Origin: Vanilla planifolia | Taxonomy: Eukaryota; Streptophyta; Magnoliopsida; Asparagales; Orchidaceae | Direction of reading: 5' to 3' | Assembly (NCBI GenBank): GCA_023846275.1 | Contig: CM043875.1 | Span: 40,330,633-40,394,632 of the forward strand | DNA length: 64,000 bases | Position numbers and translations under genes: made by a program | Shown: positions 14,041 to 27,712 of the stretch, in pieces | Position numbering within the stretch: the first letter of the stretch is position 1 | Layout: the number at the start of each line of letters is the position of its first letter | The notes under the pieces: generated by a model | Databases searched by the model: none | Seen by the model: only the letters and a program-made list of their open reading frames with translations | What the model was told of the DNA's origin: nothing

Positions 14041-15179
14041 TCATATTAATTTGCTACAGTGCAATTTCATGAACCTAACACGTTTAGCAAAATGAGTCAT
14101 CAGATCTATAGCCCACCTCCAACTCATTTTTGTGCTGTATAACATGAGCACAAACCCAGCAAATGGAACAAAAAGCAACTCACAGAAAGTGTTAAATTTT
14201 GGAAAGTCGTCACTTAGCAAATTCAACTTAAGCTCTGACAATGCATGCATGGTTCATACCCACATGTTGGCTTGCATGGCAATATGAATTCAATTTAATG
14301 CATTGCATGCCTAACAAGAACACTATAACATTTGTGGTAGAAATCGGAAGAATGAAGAAGACCTCAAAGAGCAATAAAAAATTATTACTTGGCTATTTAA
14401 GAGAAGGATGATCTTGTTTCTCCTCTTGGTCAGCTGGCTGAAAGGAAAGCAAGCATCAGAAATGGCCTAACTTATAAATGAAAACATACAAAAAAAAAAA
14501 ACCTTGCCAAGTGGTCTAAAATTATGAGTTGGAGGACAAATACGGCAAAAAAGACAAGAAAACTCATAAAGGAGAAAGAGAAAAAAGGTGAAGAGCTAGC
14601 TGCCCTTTATAAACACATCCATGTAAATAATCAGTGTATGGTTGGATCTCTCTCTCATGTGCTATTCCTTCTCCACAACAAAGCCAATTTCTTATCATCA
14701 TCTTCCTTACATTGAATTTATAATCAAGAGATCAACTACACTTTTATTTAATCATCAAACAATTTACAATTGAGAAAGAATCAAGAAGAGAGACAAAACG
14801 ACTAAAATTGTCGAGCAACGCCATGCAGCACCACCCGCAAGCACATCTGCGTGTAGAAGAACGATGCACCCCCAGGTCATGCAGTTGGGCGTTGAAACAT
14901 TAGAATGCACACTAGACTGTAGATCTTGTGATAACACAGTACCACTACTTCAAGATTTTTCCAACAACATTATCCTAAATAATGGCATCGAGATTGAAAA
15001 CTTCAATTATTTACTCTCTATAAATCTTATTAGCAACATTTTCATTGATTTTTTTGTTATTGTGGAGTATGGATTAAAGATAAAGAAATATCTCATTATT
15101 CAATACTTTGTAATCATTAATAATAATTTTCATGGTTTTGTATGCGTACCCTAATTAAACTTGTATTTAGTATAATTAC
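14041..15179. other. Spacer between the two LINE copies
   Basis: AT-rich sequence with no recognisable gene. A short GC-richer patch at 14,800-14,890 resembles the island at 16,550-16,910 in composition (many GCA and CGCA words). The ORFs here (63 to 96 codons) lack any family similarity. The lower end of LINE copy 2 may extend into 14,900-15,180, but this is not clear. Confidence 0.4.
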
Positions 15180-15800
15180 TATGTAAACCCATCAAAGCAA
15201 AAAACCCTTGAGCAACAAGGTGTTCCTCCATAAATTCAAATTGAAACAAAGGTTTAGGCCCTTAATCTTATCAACAAATACAAGATCTTTGACACAAAAA
15301 TATTATACAATCGAACTACATCTTAAAATTGACAAGAAGTTCCATAATTGAAACAAAGGGATAAGCATTTAAAACAATTATAATGAAGTCAAATTGTAAT
15401 TAAGAAATTTTTAGTAAATCCTTCATTGAATGCACATGTCGCTACTTATTATACACGTTTTCAATAGTTACAATACAAATAATACTATTTTTTTTTTCAA
15501 AATCTTTCAAAATATTTCTCTTAGGATTTTATCGTATGACTTTTCGTAATTAACAAAACTTAAATGATTTTTTTGCCCTAAATGATTTTATTGTAATCTC
15601 TTGATAAGTGTATATCTTAATAGTCAAACTTTATAACACAAAATTAAATTGATTTTACAACATATATGTCATATATTGTAATATGTTTTTGATCAAACTC
15701 TCAATATTCCAAAACATAGTTCATCAACTTAATTCTTTTGTAATTAACATAATTATGGATATCACTTTTATTTTTATGAATAAAGATCAAAGTACTTTTT
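15180..15800 (-). mobile_element. LINE reverse transcriptase remnant, copy 2
   Basis: Minus-strand translation across frameshifts gives LILIHKNKSDIHNYVNYKRI near 15,720-15,780 (family form: IPIxKNKGDxQxCxNYRGI), then FVNYEKSYDKILREIF near 15,500-15,560 (family FIDLEKAYDRVPRE), then a degraded catalytic block with KDLVFVDKIK near 15,270, and NLWRNTLLLKGF near 15,220. It is the same plant LINE family and the same orientation as copy 1, and equally broken. Confidence 0.8.
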
Positions 15801-18599
15801 ATCCATTAATATGACATTTTTTTATTCAACAATTATTTAGCATGACAAACAATCCATTTTTCTTGCATATATTTTCATACATCTATATTAGAGCATGTTT
15901 GCCTTAATTTAAAAACAAAAAAGAACCAATAAAATTTGCCCAATTCAATTCAATCCGGATTAAAAAAACAAGTTAAATTTGTAGTGTAAAATTAAGTGAT
16001 CCTCAGCTTTTGGAACAACTTTTAATATAAAAACTTAAACTTTTTAGTTAGATTTTTCTGCTTGGTTTATTTGGCTTAGGAGCTTTAGCTTTAATTCAAT
16101 TTTAGTTTTGGTTTTTGGACCCAATATTTGATCCATTAACTAAAATCCAAACATTAGGTTCGATTTTTTATTTCAACTAGATTTTGAACAAACTTTAATT
16201 TTCAACTTGGTTCGCTTATGAGAAAATTCGATTTAATTAGATTTTCAACTTTGCCAGAGAGAAAACCAATCAATTCAAATGATTCATTAACCTACCAATT
16301 GCTTTATTCACATTTTATCTTCTTTAAAGCTTTCCTCACTTCTATGTTATGAATTCATTCATAAGAATTTTTTTATTTTTTTAAACTAAGCTCATAAATC
16401 AATAATGTTATAATAGTTGCCAAAGAAAAGCATATAAATATAACATACAAATCTAGATCTAATATCTTTTATAGTTAAGTAGCACTTTATGGCCCTTAAC
16501 ACATCTTACTAGAGTTGTCTTCAATTGTTTTTCACAGCATTGGAGACTATTTGACAAAAGATTATCGAACTATGCACATGTCCCGCCATAGCGCATGCAT
16601 CATAGCACATTGACAGCATTACACATGATGTGCAAGGCAACAGCGCACAGGATGCCAAGGCACACACAGCAACACGAAGGATGTTAGATGCATTCAGCAA
16701 CATGCACGATGCTAGGCATGTGCGACAACGCATTCCACAATAGGAGCCACATACCGCCTCAAGTACATTGCATGCGTGCAGCATCTATCGTCGCACTTAG
16801 ATCAAGCATGTACAACTAATGCCACATGCAGGACATACTATTGTAGGTGCACAATCAGTGCGTTTGCAGCAAAGCTAGCATGCGTAAATGTGCACCCTTG
16901 CTCACACACAAATTTTGCAACGACTAAGTAGGAGTCTTAATGCATGGAACACATGAAAAATAAAGAAATATGCTTTATTGCTATAAAAAAATGACTATTG
17001 TATTAAAATATTATACCTAAACTTTTATAAAGGGAGAAAAAAAGAATAAAACAAGACATTCTAGATTCTAGGTATAAGAATTCTATCATTTACTATATTT
17101 TCTTAGTTTTTTCAATGACACTTTAATTTTGTTTGCACTTAACTTCGAAGATTGTTGTTAAGCCTTAGAAAGGAAGGACAAGTTTCCTTGTAGATAAATC
17201 AACTAAGTTTTATCAAAAAATCAAACCCTAGATGAACCGTCTGATAAGATTATTCAAATAGTTTAACGGGGTTTAGTGTTGAAAATAAGTATTTTGGAAC
17301 TTTACAAAAATAAGTAAATGTAAAGAAAGGAAATACAAATTTTGGTATTGCAAGCCAACATGAATGTCAGGATGTTATTAGTAGAAAATTTATAAGATTG
17401 TTATAAACGTTTACATAAATTGTTTTATATAAGAAATAAAAGAAAAAGAAGAATGAACGTAGAGTTTAAGAATAAACACAAACTAAAAGCCAAAGTCTAA
17501 ATGTAATGGTCAAGCCTATCAAGCCAGTATTGAAAATTCTCAAAAGTTTTCTATCAAATGAGAGGTAGTACCTTTTAACAAGGACTTCTAATCCTATTTA
17601 CTCGTGAATTGTTGATTTTAATAAAACTAATAACATGATCGATTGTTCCTAAGTTATTCAAATTTTATAATCCCTAAGCATGCAATAAAAAAATCAAGAT
17701 TGTTGATGGTACTTTCTTGGTTATCATCGGTATTCGAATAATCAAATTCACTTTTTTATTAAATATTTCTATGATATTCTTCATGTTCCTAATTTGTCCT
17801 GTAATCTATTGTCCATCAAAAAAATATCTTGAAACATCAATACCAATTTAATTTTAATTTCTTCCATTATGAGTTTCAAAAATTAACAACGAGAACAATG
17901 ATTGACAATACTATGAAAAAGGACAAACTTTACTACTTTAAAGATGGATATTACTGAAATAAATAATATAACAGTAATTGTTTTAATTTTACTTTTGTTT
18001 TTAAAGATAAAATATTATGTCATGACATTACAAAATGGGTCATCCTAATTATCAATATTTAAAATACTAGTTTTCAAACTTATTTTAGAATAAAAATTCA
18101 TCTTTTTTTAATACAAAGTATACAAATTTATTAAACATCATCATGCATCTTTTTTCACTCAACCTTACCAACCAACAGCATCATTTACCTTGATTTCATA
18201 GTGATATATTGAGTCTATGTCAAACACCTATATTTTCTAATAAAAGATGTTTTGTAATACTTATCAATAATCACAAATGATTAAGTTAGGCTTATTTGAT
18301 GGAATAAAAAACTTAAATGAAAAACAATCAAAAAATTTAAACCATAGCACAAAACATAATTTCAAATATTTTTTTGAAGTTTTCGAAGTGATAATGGCTG
18401 AGAATATTTCAAAAAACTTTTGAGCAATTTTTTTCCTCAAAAATAGGATAATTTACCTAAGTTTTTGCATTAATACTCCATGATAAAATAATTTGGTTGA
18501 AAGAAAAAACAAACACTATTAGAAGTAACTAGGGCTTTACTTTTGACAAATAAGAAACCGAAATATCTTTAGAGAAAAACAATTCTTATTGTTAAGTAT
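15801..18599. other. Intergenic tract with one GC-richer island
   Basis: Apart from the island at 16,550-16,910 (listed separately) I see only AT-rich sequence with many stops in all frames. Part of 17,000-18,600 probably belongs to the upstream half of the copia element whose RT is at 18.6-19.6 kb, but no gag or integrase motif is clear. Confidence 0.4.
16550..16910. repeat. GC-richer island of degenerate GCATGC/GCAACA words
   Basis: The stretch is far richer in G and C than its flanks and is built from loose repeats of words such as agcaacatgcacgatgc, gcatgtgcgacaacgc and gcatgcgtgcagcatc. No ORF in it resembles a protein. It looks like a decayed minisatellite or part of an LTR. Confidence 0.5.
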
Positions 18600-19620
18600 C
18601 TTATAAATATAACAAAATAAAATTTTGATGAAAAATTTACTCATTTTTCAAAAGCCAAAGATATACTCAAGAGCAAGTTGATAATATAATGTTTATTAGA
18701 CATTTACTAGATGGGAAAATAGTTGTACTGATTGTGCATATGGGCAATAATATCCTCACTAGAGATAATATATTTGAGATAAATTAATTAAAAACTTTCC
18801 TCTCAACATTTGAAATAAACGATTTAAGATCTTAAGATACTTTCTTGGTATGGAGATTGTGAGATAAAAAAAAAGTCTCACAATGAAAGTACGTTCTTGA
18901 TCTTCTCAAGAAGATCAAGATGAGCAGTTGTAAGAAGCAAATATTCCAATCAATCTCAATATGAAGCATATGGATCAAAAGGTTATCTTGCAAACACAGT
19001 TCAATACTAAAAACTAGTGAATAAACTAATCTATCTCTCTCATACACAGCCTGATATTGGGTTTGTGATAAGTTTGGTAAGCTAATTTATATATTCGTCT
19101 TGTGATAAATATCTTGAAATAATTTATCGAATTATTCCATATTCATAAAACACTCTAGGAAAATGTCTACTTTTTCATAAGACCCCACATCAAAACATTA
19201 AAACATATATAGATGCAAATTAAGTTAGGTGGATTATTAACAAAAGATCTATGTCAAGATACTATATTTATGTCTAGGAAAAACTGATCACATAGAGAAG
19301 AAAAAAACAAAACGCAATTGTAACACTAAAGAGGGGCACAAAGTAATGGCTAACAAAGTTTGTAATATGTTAAATGTGAAAAGAATCCCCAGTTGTCAGT
19401 TATTATGCAAGTAAAACTCTATTATGACAACAACGCTTCCATCTGCATTGCACATAATCCAATTCAACATAATTACACAAAGTATATGAAGATTGATAAA
19501 TACTTCATAAAAAAGAAGATTTATTATAGAACTATTTGCAAGCCTTTTATTCTTACTGTGTAATAAATAGCTAATATCCCCACCAAATGATTGTTTTATC
19601 TAAGTTTGAACTTCTTGTAA
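18600..19620 (+). mobile_element. Ty1/copia RT and RNase H remnant
   Basis: The plus strand, read across several frameshifts, gives VLIVHMGNNILTRDN at 18,725-18,770 (family VLIVYVDDIILTGDN; the catalytic YVDD has become HMGN), FEINDLRS, and then the RNase H end with YYDNNASICIAHNPIQHNYT followed by KYMKIDKYFIKKKIYYRTI at 19,410-19,530 (family: DNxAAIxIAxNPVxHDRTKHIEVDxHFI) and IPTK near 19,580. Order and spacing match the second half of copia pol. No LTR identified on either side; inactive. Confidence 0.85.
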
Positions 19621-21428
19621 ATAAGTTGAATGTGATTGATAATATACACAAACTTGAGAAAAGGTGTCAAATTTCGAGTTAATCATGTGATTCTAAGATT
19701 TTTTAATTTTGTAAACAAACATGAAATATTTTGCCAATTTTATTGTAATAAATCTAGAATATTCAACTAATACATTCTATCATAATCTAAAATATTTCGT
19801 TGGAATACTCTGCTAAATACCTTTCAAGTGAACATTTTTTATCTATGCATTCTTAATCATTTGTAATTAAAGAATTTATTACTTTCTTTATTTCCAAAAC
19901 TTATAATTATTAAATCAACTAATGTCCATATGAAAAAGAAGATTAAAGCACTATGTTAAATAATTTTATATACTTTGATCTCTATGAACAATTGATATCT
20001 ACAAATATAATGCATCAAAAGATCTAGCTAAATCAATAATTATAATAAGGCAGGATAGTGTCACCATAGTTTTCATCATTGTTAATGTTGTGGTAAGAAA
20101 TTCCAGCAAAATTTTAAGCTTACTTTATTCCATGATGTCAAAGATCATACACCAAGTAATTTTAACACTTTTTCCCATCCATTACAATGCAATATTTGGA
20201 ATCTCAATTCTACTTTTCAAAACAGTTATTGTATTTCAGCTATTGGGTCTCTTAATACTCAGATCAAAAATGTTTTTATGACACAATGTTATGTTCGTTA
20301 AAAATTTCAGCTTATAAATTCATTAGTAACTTAGTTCCAGCAATGCAAATTATTCAAATTTTTTCAAAAAAACATAAATATGTAGATATCAAAATGTATT
20401 GCAATAAGTATATAAAATAATGCTGAGGGGAGTGGTAAAGGTTGCTGATTGTTTATGATATACTACAGTTAGAGAGCTTCTTTTGACCTCAACAATACAT
20501 CCATATATCGACAACCAAAAATGGTTGCCAAAATGTCCCAAACTCCCATCATTTACTTGGTTCTTTTCTACATTTTTTACAAGAACACTATTAATAAGCT
20601 TGGTGAACATTTTAATAATGTCCATTCCCAGCGAAAAGCCTCCCAAAGTACAATAACCTCTCAAAGTGTCAAAAACAAATTAAAGGAAATGATTCTTTGG
20701 GCTCCTCAATCTGCATGCCTTTTCCAAGAGAGGCATGTAACACAGGATTATGACATCTTGTAATTGCCATTAAATTGGGAACATTAATAGGTATTTCATA
20801 AAAAGGAGAGGCCAATAGTCAAAAGTAATACATAAAGAATCTAAGAGGTGAAGTTAAAACAAAAAGAAATGAGTGAAGCTGTTTTTCTAATTGCAACTTA
20901 ATTGTAGGTTACAAATGATTGCTCTTAGGCATCTGGTAATAATTATGATGATTAAGTCGAGGAAATCTAATCCAAACAGAGAAATACCACATAGTTTAAC
21001 ACATGATTAATATCTATAACACCCTAGATAAAAATGATCAACTAAAGGCGTAAAACTATGACTAGCCAGCAACTAAAATATTTGAAGCAAATAATATTCA
21101 CAATCTTGAGCAGAATCTAACTAAACATACAAAATCTATCGCTTTTTGAAATTAAAATATAGAGCGATATGAGGTGAGGTACTGGAGTTCAGCTCAAGTG
21201 GTGACAATGCACTCCATAACAAGCATAAGCCAACCCCCATTAGACTAAATTCATTTATAGACATATTTCACCTGTTTCAACAGGTGATAAACAAAAAGAA
21301 CAAGATAAGTAGTACTTTTTAAAATTAAATCAAATCCTAGTCAAGCAATATATATGAGCAGCCAATTGCAATAAAATTAACCATTATGCTTAATCCAACA
21401 TTATTAAAGTATGGAATTTGGCAATAAT
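19621..21428. other. Intergenic tract, no gene recognised
   Basis: AT-rich sequence. Between 20,389 and 20,763 both strands are open for 80 to 91 codons, with nothing I recognise in either frame. The tract ends at the TG that begins the LTR at 21,429. Confidence 0.4.
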
Positions 21429-22305
21429 TGTTAGGACTTCGATGAACTTAATCAAGTCCATATTTCAAGTGATGTCATGTGTTGTATTACATAAGCATAA
21501 AGTAACGGAAGCACATCTTTGTATTATAAAAATGGAATGTGCATAACGTTACAAACTTGGTGGCTTAGTCACAAGTCATTTGGCTATAGCAATAAAAGAC
21601 TTGCATTATGGCATACAAAATGACAACAAATATGACACAAAAAGCTGAGGGACAAATGGGTATGACACAAAATGTGGATAATACAACACTTGTGACTTCT
21701 GTCAACAAGAATTGCTCTAATGAGAACACGTGGCAGTATAGAGAATGTCTAAAAAAGGAGGAGACCTACAATTGAATGAGTTAAGAAGTAAATAGGTGCG
21801 TGCTTACATAGAACCTAGGCATTCTTATTCCCCTCTTATAGGCTACCAAGAAACAATTTTTCAAACACGAGTAAAATTGTAAGAAAATCTTGTGATCTCT
21901 TACATGTTATAATAAAGACCTTGACCTTCCAAGGATGCAACAATGGCTTTTTCCAAATTTTGTGGTGTCCACATAAATCTTGTGCTACTTCTTTCCTGCA
22001 TTCTTGTGTTTTTTGCCTTCTTTTCCTATATTTGCAAAAGCATAAAGCTGTCAAAGAATCTTGCAATCTATTTCAAGCATTATAATGAAATGCCTCCCAA
22101 TGTACTTTATGGTTTTCCTAGAGATTTGAGCATCCGCATAAATTTTGTGCCTCTTTCACTTTTCTGCATTCTTGTATTGTTTATCTTTCATTCTTTGCAT
22201 TGTTCTTGTCAATGATCTTTTCCTCTATTACTTTGGTGAATAGTGATTTATTCAAAGAAGTTCATCAACAAACCAAGCAGAATAGGGGTTATTTTTAGCC
22301 CAACA
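21429..22305 (+). repeat. 5' LTR of the copia element
   Basis: Starts TGTTAGGACTTCG and ends CCCAACA, the TG...CA ends of a plant copia LTR, immediately followed by a primer-binding-site-like sequence. The 3' copy at about 24,030-24,640 aligns in patches only. Confidence 0.72.
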
Positions 22306-22306
22306 A

Positions 22307-22319
22307 CTAGTATCAGAAC
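22307..22319 (+). other. Primer-binding site, initiator tRNA-Met type
   Basis: The sequence ctagtatcagaac matches the usual copia primer-binding site tggtatcagagc with about two changes and lies one base after the LTR end, which fixes the LTR border and the element's orientation. Confidence 0.75.
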
Positions 22320-24640
22320 AATCTTTGATAGAATATTATGCAACATGATGTCAACTTGTAACAGGTCTTAGAGAACACAATTGAAGACGACAAAGTCCTG
22401 CTTGAAAGATATGAAGAAAAATATTTTGGGTTTTGAAAGATGAAATAACGGATCATTTCTATCAAAAGAATTTTACTAGTCACCATTTGAACAAAACTCG
22501 TTTCATAAACCAAAAGGAGTGGAACTTGTTTAATTGTTAAGCACTAGAACCTTGAAGTAGTGTGGTTAACTCTAGAAGGAATGTAGATTTAATGTTGCAA
22601 AGAAAACAACCACCAAGGGTTTTATAAATACTTTGTGCAACATGAAAGAGAAGTCTTCACTATCAAATAAGATGTGTTGCATGCAAACATGATAGAGAAA
22701 GCCTCTATCACATATTACATTGACGAGTTTAATGTTATTTCAACACTATTGAGCACCATAAATATAGATTTTAAAGATGAAATTGAGGCATTGATCCCAT
22801 TGTCATCATTGCTAGATAGTTGGTAACTATCAATGTCATAATTAGTGTGTTCAAACACTAAAAACTAAAATAACAAGATGTATGACATTTGATTTTAAAC
22901 AAAGATATATGGTGTAAAAATCAAGAAAACAATTTGGCTTTGCTTGAACATTAAACAAAAAAGTGTAGCATAAACAAACAGCATAGTGATACCTGGAAAT
23001 CAAAGATGTTGAGTCATAGCAAATCACAATCAAAGGACAAAGTTGAAATTGCTAAGATTATTAAAATGAAGGATATCTAAAACAAGATTGTAATGCTTCG
23101 TGAAATAATCAAACACAAAAATAGTGTACATCTATGAAAAATCTATGACCAAGAGCACATTAGATGCTCCAATACCTAATATTGATAACCAAATTGTATA
23201 ATTAATCATTAACCTAGTAGCGTCATTTCACTCCATACTATGCATAAAATTGCCACAACGATTGTAGCAGAAAATTAGAACAAATTGTTATTGGTTAATA
23301 GTGAACCTATAAAGATCATGAGAAAGAGAGATGTGTAAATTACGATACCAGACAATAAATAGTGGAAGTGCATGATGTACATATGTCCTAGATTTGAAAC
23401 TCGCCTTGAAGAATCAACTAAACAATAAAAGATATCACATTGCATTTGAAGATAATTTTTAGCAAATTATTAAAGGTATTCTAATGATTACATAAGACAA
23501 CATGGTCAAAATTTCATATACGGTAAATAGCCAAACAAGCACGATAAAATCAACCTTATCGAATTCTAAGATCCTCAATTTTGGCACAATTGACTAGGCT
23601 ATATGATTAAGAAATATATAAAAGCTATGGTGCAAAACAATTTCATACATCCCATAAAATCCATAAGAATTAGTGCATGCAAAGATTGCATTATTGGGAA
23701 GAAACAATATGTTTGTTTCTCCTAGACAAGTTAAGAATTAAATTCACCAAGCCATAGCCTAATTCATACAACTGCAACTTATTGGGCGACAATCAATATG
23801 TCATCTCTCTTGCAAAGAATCTCATATCTCATTCAAAAACAAACACATTCAACTCAAATATCATCATATTAGATCTTTGATTGATAAGGGTGAAGTGATC
23901 TCACATAAAGTTCTTGGAACAAACTATCCAACAAAAATGATGATTAATGTGATTACCATGAATAAATTGAGATTCTACATCACTTAGTTGGCCTATAAAA
24001 ATAATAAAAAGCATGTCGCATTGAATACATGTAAGATTGGAAAAAGAGTTTGACTCAAGTAGCACAAATTGTATCACAAGTTGTATTAGGAATGAGTATT
24101 GTTATGGAAGCACAATAATTATATATAATAAAGAAGCGAAATGTGCAAAAATTACGAATATGATAGCTTAGCCATTAGGCACACAACTATGTTAGCAGAT
24201 TTCAATCGGAGATACATGTATAGCATATTATAAGACAACAATTGACTTGACATCTAATTGTTAGCAAGAAGTACTTGGTCATGTAACATGGTGCTACTGA
24301 GAATGCTATAAAAATAAGAAAGCTAAAACTGAATCAGTTAGTGCATACGCTCATAAAAAAATCTTCTTCCTTGTTTGTATGCTACCAAGAGACATTGTTG
24401 ACAACCACAAAAGCATAAAGCTCTCTTATAAATTCTAATAAAGTTCTTCTAGGATTTTGATTGTGGTTTTTTCAGAAACTTAGTTTTCATGTAAATCTTT
24501 GCCACCTATGCTTCTATGTGTTTTTATGTCCAACTTTTTTTTGCTTGAGTTTTGCTTCCCACAACCTTTCTTCCTCTGCTTGGGTGACAATTTAAAGGAA
24601 AAATACTATGCTGCTATCTCAAACAGTTCGTCACACAGCC

Positions 24641-25140
24641 ACCTTGCCCACTCCTTCCTATAACCTACTTCTCTAACGAACTCCACATAACAGTAGCAAC
24701 AGCAACATTCAGATTTCCTTCTACGACAGTAGAACATGAAGAAGAATGAACAATTTGGTTCATTCGTTGATGCATCTTCCAAACTACTATAGACATTTGA
24801 AAATTTGAATTACCACCATCTCTAAGTTGGCATGTTTCAGCAGAGTTGCTAACATCACAACGGCAAATAATAGCAGCATTCAAATATATAAACTTCAAAA
24901 AATGCAAACTGTGGGTAAAATCTCTGAAATATTGTAGGAAACCCTAACTTTGTGTTACCAACACGAAGAATTGCTCACCTCCAAAGTAATCCTAAACTGA
25001 ACCCACGCGCAATCTATCCCGACTTAGAGTTCCGTCGTCTCCGCCCGGCCATGAGAGTTTGCCTCCTGCCAGTGAGGAGCAAATATATAGTCACTCGGTC
25101 ACCTTGTTCTGTTGCTGACATGCTAAATAGGTGTTGACTA
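24641..25140. other. GC-richer patch, possible decayed exon
   Basis: Positions 24,950-25,130 are clearly GC-richer than their surroundings, with gene-like words on both strands. Plus-strand ORF 24,952-25,137 (61 codons) and minus-strand ORF 24,665-24,907 (80 codons) have no recognisable family. On the minus strand a short reading frame (MSATEQGDRVTIYLL...) crosses the patch and stops at about 24,012 bases past the window's start plus 1 kb. It may be a broken gene fragment carried by the flanking element; function unknown. Confidence 0.3.
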
Positions 25141-27712
25141 TTCTTATATTGAAACAGCAATTCAATTTCTTCTTGACTTAGCCCATCAAACTTTATAAAA
25201 TTATTCAGTCTTGCTTACAAGATGAGTTGAATTATTCTTAATTTTTTTAGTATTTTGAAACTAAATTAATTTGAATATGATTCGTATATGCTATATAAGT
25301 ATAAGAAGTAAAGTGAAAGCTCTTACAAATGGTAATCTAAAATATAATTTTTATATATATTCTAAAATGAATAATTAATTGAACTTTAGAATACATGCAT
25401 TTATCTTCTTCTCACATAAGCTATTGGATTGCTTCCTCTTCCCTTCCTCTGATATCATGCTCAAAATTGCTTTATGCTTTTTGCCCACAACCATGGCTAA
25501 ATCACAACTTTGTTTACCTAATTTATGGATCAACTTGTAGCTCATTAGATAAAAAAGTTTAGAATATAAGAATAACATTTAAATTTTTAATTATCATCAA
25601 AATAAGGAATTATATAATTCAACAAGTTTAATGTACCTTAGTTTAGGAACAACGTATTATTCACTAAGCCCATTAGAAGGCCATATAAGAGTGAGGAATG
25701 ATTTGTTTAGTTGTGTAAATGCTACTTTCTCACAAGACAATGATAAATTATACTTCTTTTTAAGTTAACCAAATGGTCTTAAATAAATTTTTAAATATTG
25801 TGGATATTGTTGTCTACAAGAAAACTCTTGTTTAGCTTTAAAAGAAATCATGTGATAATTGTAATAAATAATTCAAAGAGTTTTTTAAATGATTTGACAA
25901 GCATATAAGTATATAGTCTCCATTGGTTGCAAAAAGTTAGACTTAGTAACTCAATCACCTTTTATCAAAATGATGGATATTTGAAACACTTTTATAATAA
26001 GATCCATAATGACAAAAAAACAATCCAAAATGCAAATCCGAATATGGCTTATTACAACCATAATACATGACAAAAACAAAACCAACAAAGGAAAAAAATA
26101 CAATGCAACTTATTAACAATAAAATTTATACAATAAATACAATAAAGGCCAAACTTTTTCTTTAAAATATTTAATCCATAGATTATGTGTTAAGTTTGTG
26201 TTACCAATTTTGAATTAACTTCTCATTCATGCTTTACCATATTTTGGTACCATACCAAAGAGAACATGGTACTCTTATATTAACAATTAGAATTATTCTC
26301 ATACTCAATGTCATTTACAAATATAATTTCACAATTAATCTTTACAAATTTCTAGTTGATATCTTATATACTTTTTTTTATAATTATGGACAATATTATT
26401 TAACAAGTTAAAAATTTTGACAAGTCATAAGCAAAACTCATAAGTCAAGGCTTGTTTCATATATCCTTGTTATGAAGACACAATTACAAATCTATCTAAA
26501 TTTTAATTTTTAGAACCCAAATCATCTATAAGTAATAGTGTGTGAAAAAAGTGTTTTTCTAAGTCTTTTAAATAAAGAACTTTCTTTAGGAATCCAATGT
26601 ACTTGTTGGGTTTCAAATTAATGAATCTCCTAAAGAGACCATTAATAGAGACATGACCAAACTTGCAATAATGATTGCATATAATATTAGATGTTGCAAA
26701 GATATTGCATTCAAGTAGCATGTCTAGATAAGGGTCATGTGCAAATGGAAAGTTCAATAAAGGTTTTTCTATCGCACAAATTCATGTGTACATGACATTG
26801 AACATGAGGAGACACATGTGATAATAATTAGAGAAGGAAAAGGAGTATGAGAAAGAGAAACTATAGATTAGGGACTCCTAATCAAGCTTGACAACCTAAC
26901 ACAAAGAGAAGTAGAAGGAAGGAAAGCTTATAAACAAAATATCATAAGAAAGTTATGTTAGAATTAATTATCATTCTTTGAGGTTAATTTTGAGGCCTAG
27001 ATACTCTATGAAACTTTGGTGTTGTTAAAAGAGGAGGAATTTAAAATTCCTAGGAAAGTCATGTGGTACAAGAATAAATAATAGAGCATACGATCAATTC
27101 AACAAAACAAACAAGATTTCAAAGAAAATCGATAGGTTCAATGGAAAGAAGAGAAAGTAATTGTATGAAGCGATTTTATGGTATGATGGTTTAAGAGAAG
27201 GTGGCTAGACCTCATCATATTATATGATAGCAAGATTAGATATTATGATTAGTTTTATAAGAAAAGATCTAAGAGAAGCAATCAGACAATGTAATACCTA
27301 TGAATCAATTTTAATAACCATTGTGCTATACGATATCAACATCATATAGTAAATTAGCATAAGGAGAACAATTTGAGATTAGGATTAAATATTCTTAAAG
27401 GAAGCTTTGTATACTTATCAAACTATACGATTGAGTGAATGTACTATATAATATCATCATAACGAAAGAGATGATAAGAGAAAATATGATTGAACATAAG
27501 AATGATAAGAGAAATTTAAAAATAACTCAATATTGATTATATTCATCTAATTTGTGATATAGCTACCAAAAGGAATAAAAATCTTAAAACAAAGCTAATC
27601 ATAAAAAATTTAGATAAATAAATCTAATTCAAAAATGTAATAAAAAAATAATTAAAATAAAAAGGAGGCATTGACATATGCATATAACATGGCATAAATC
27701 AAGGGATAAGAG
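25141..27712. other. Intergenic tract, no gene recognised
   Basis: AT-rich, with stops in all frames and only short ORFs that resemble nothing known. From about 26,800 the plus strand becomes purine-rich, leading into the duplicated purine-rich unit at 27,713. Confidence 0.45.

Larger units (their letters stand above)
21429..24640 (+). mobile_element. Internally deleted Ty1/copia LTR retrotransposon
   Basis: The order is 5' LTR (21,429-22,305), primer-binding site, degraded gag, protease, prepol and RNase H end, then a diverged 3' LTR (from about 24,030). Gag: an LCNMKEKSSLSNK-like and FNVISTLLSTINIDFKDEIE segment at 22,630-22,790. Protease/prepol: VASFHSI (family DSGASFH) near 23,220 and IPDNKxWKCMMYICP near 23,350. 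RNase H end: LKYHHIRSLIDKGEVISHKV at 23,850-23,920. Most of integrase and RT is missing, so the element lost its middle. The LTRs share blocks (for example ggaagcaca and agcttagccat/ggcttagtcac) but are strongly diverged, so the insertion is old. Confidence 0.82.
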
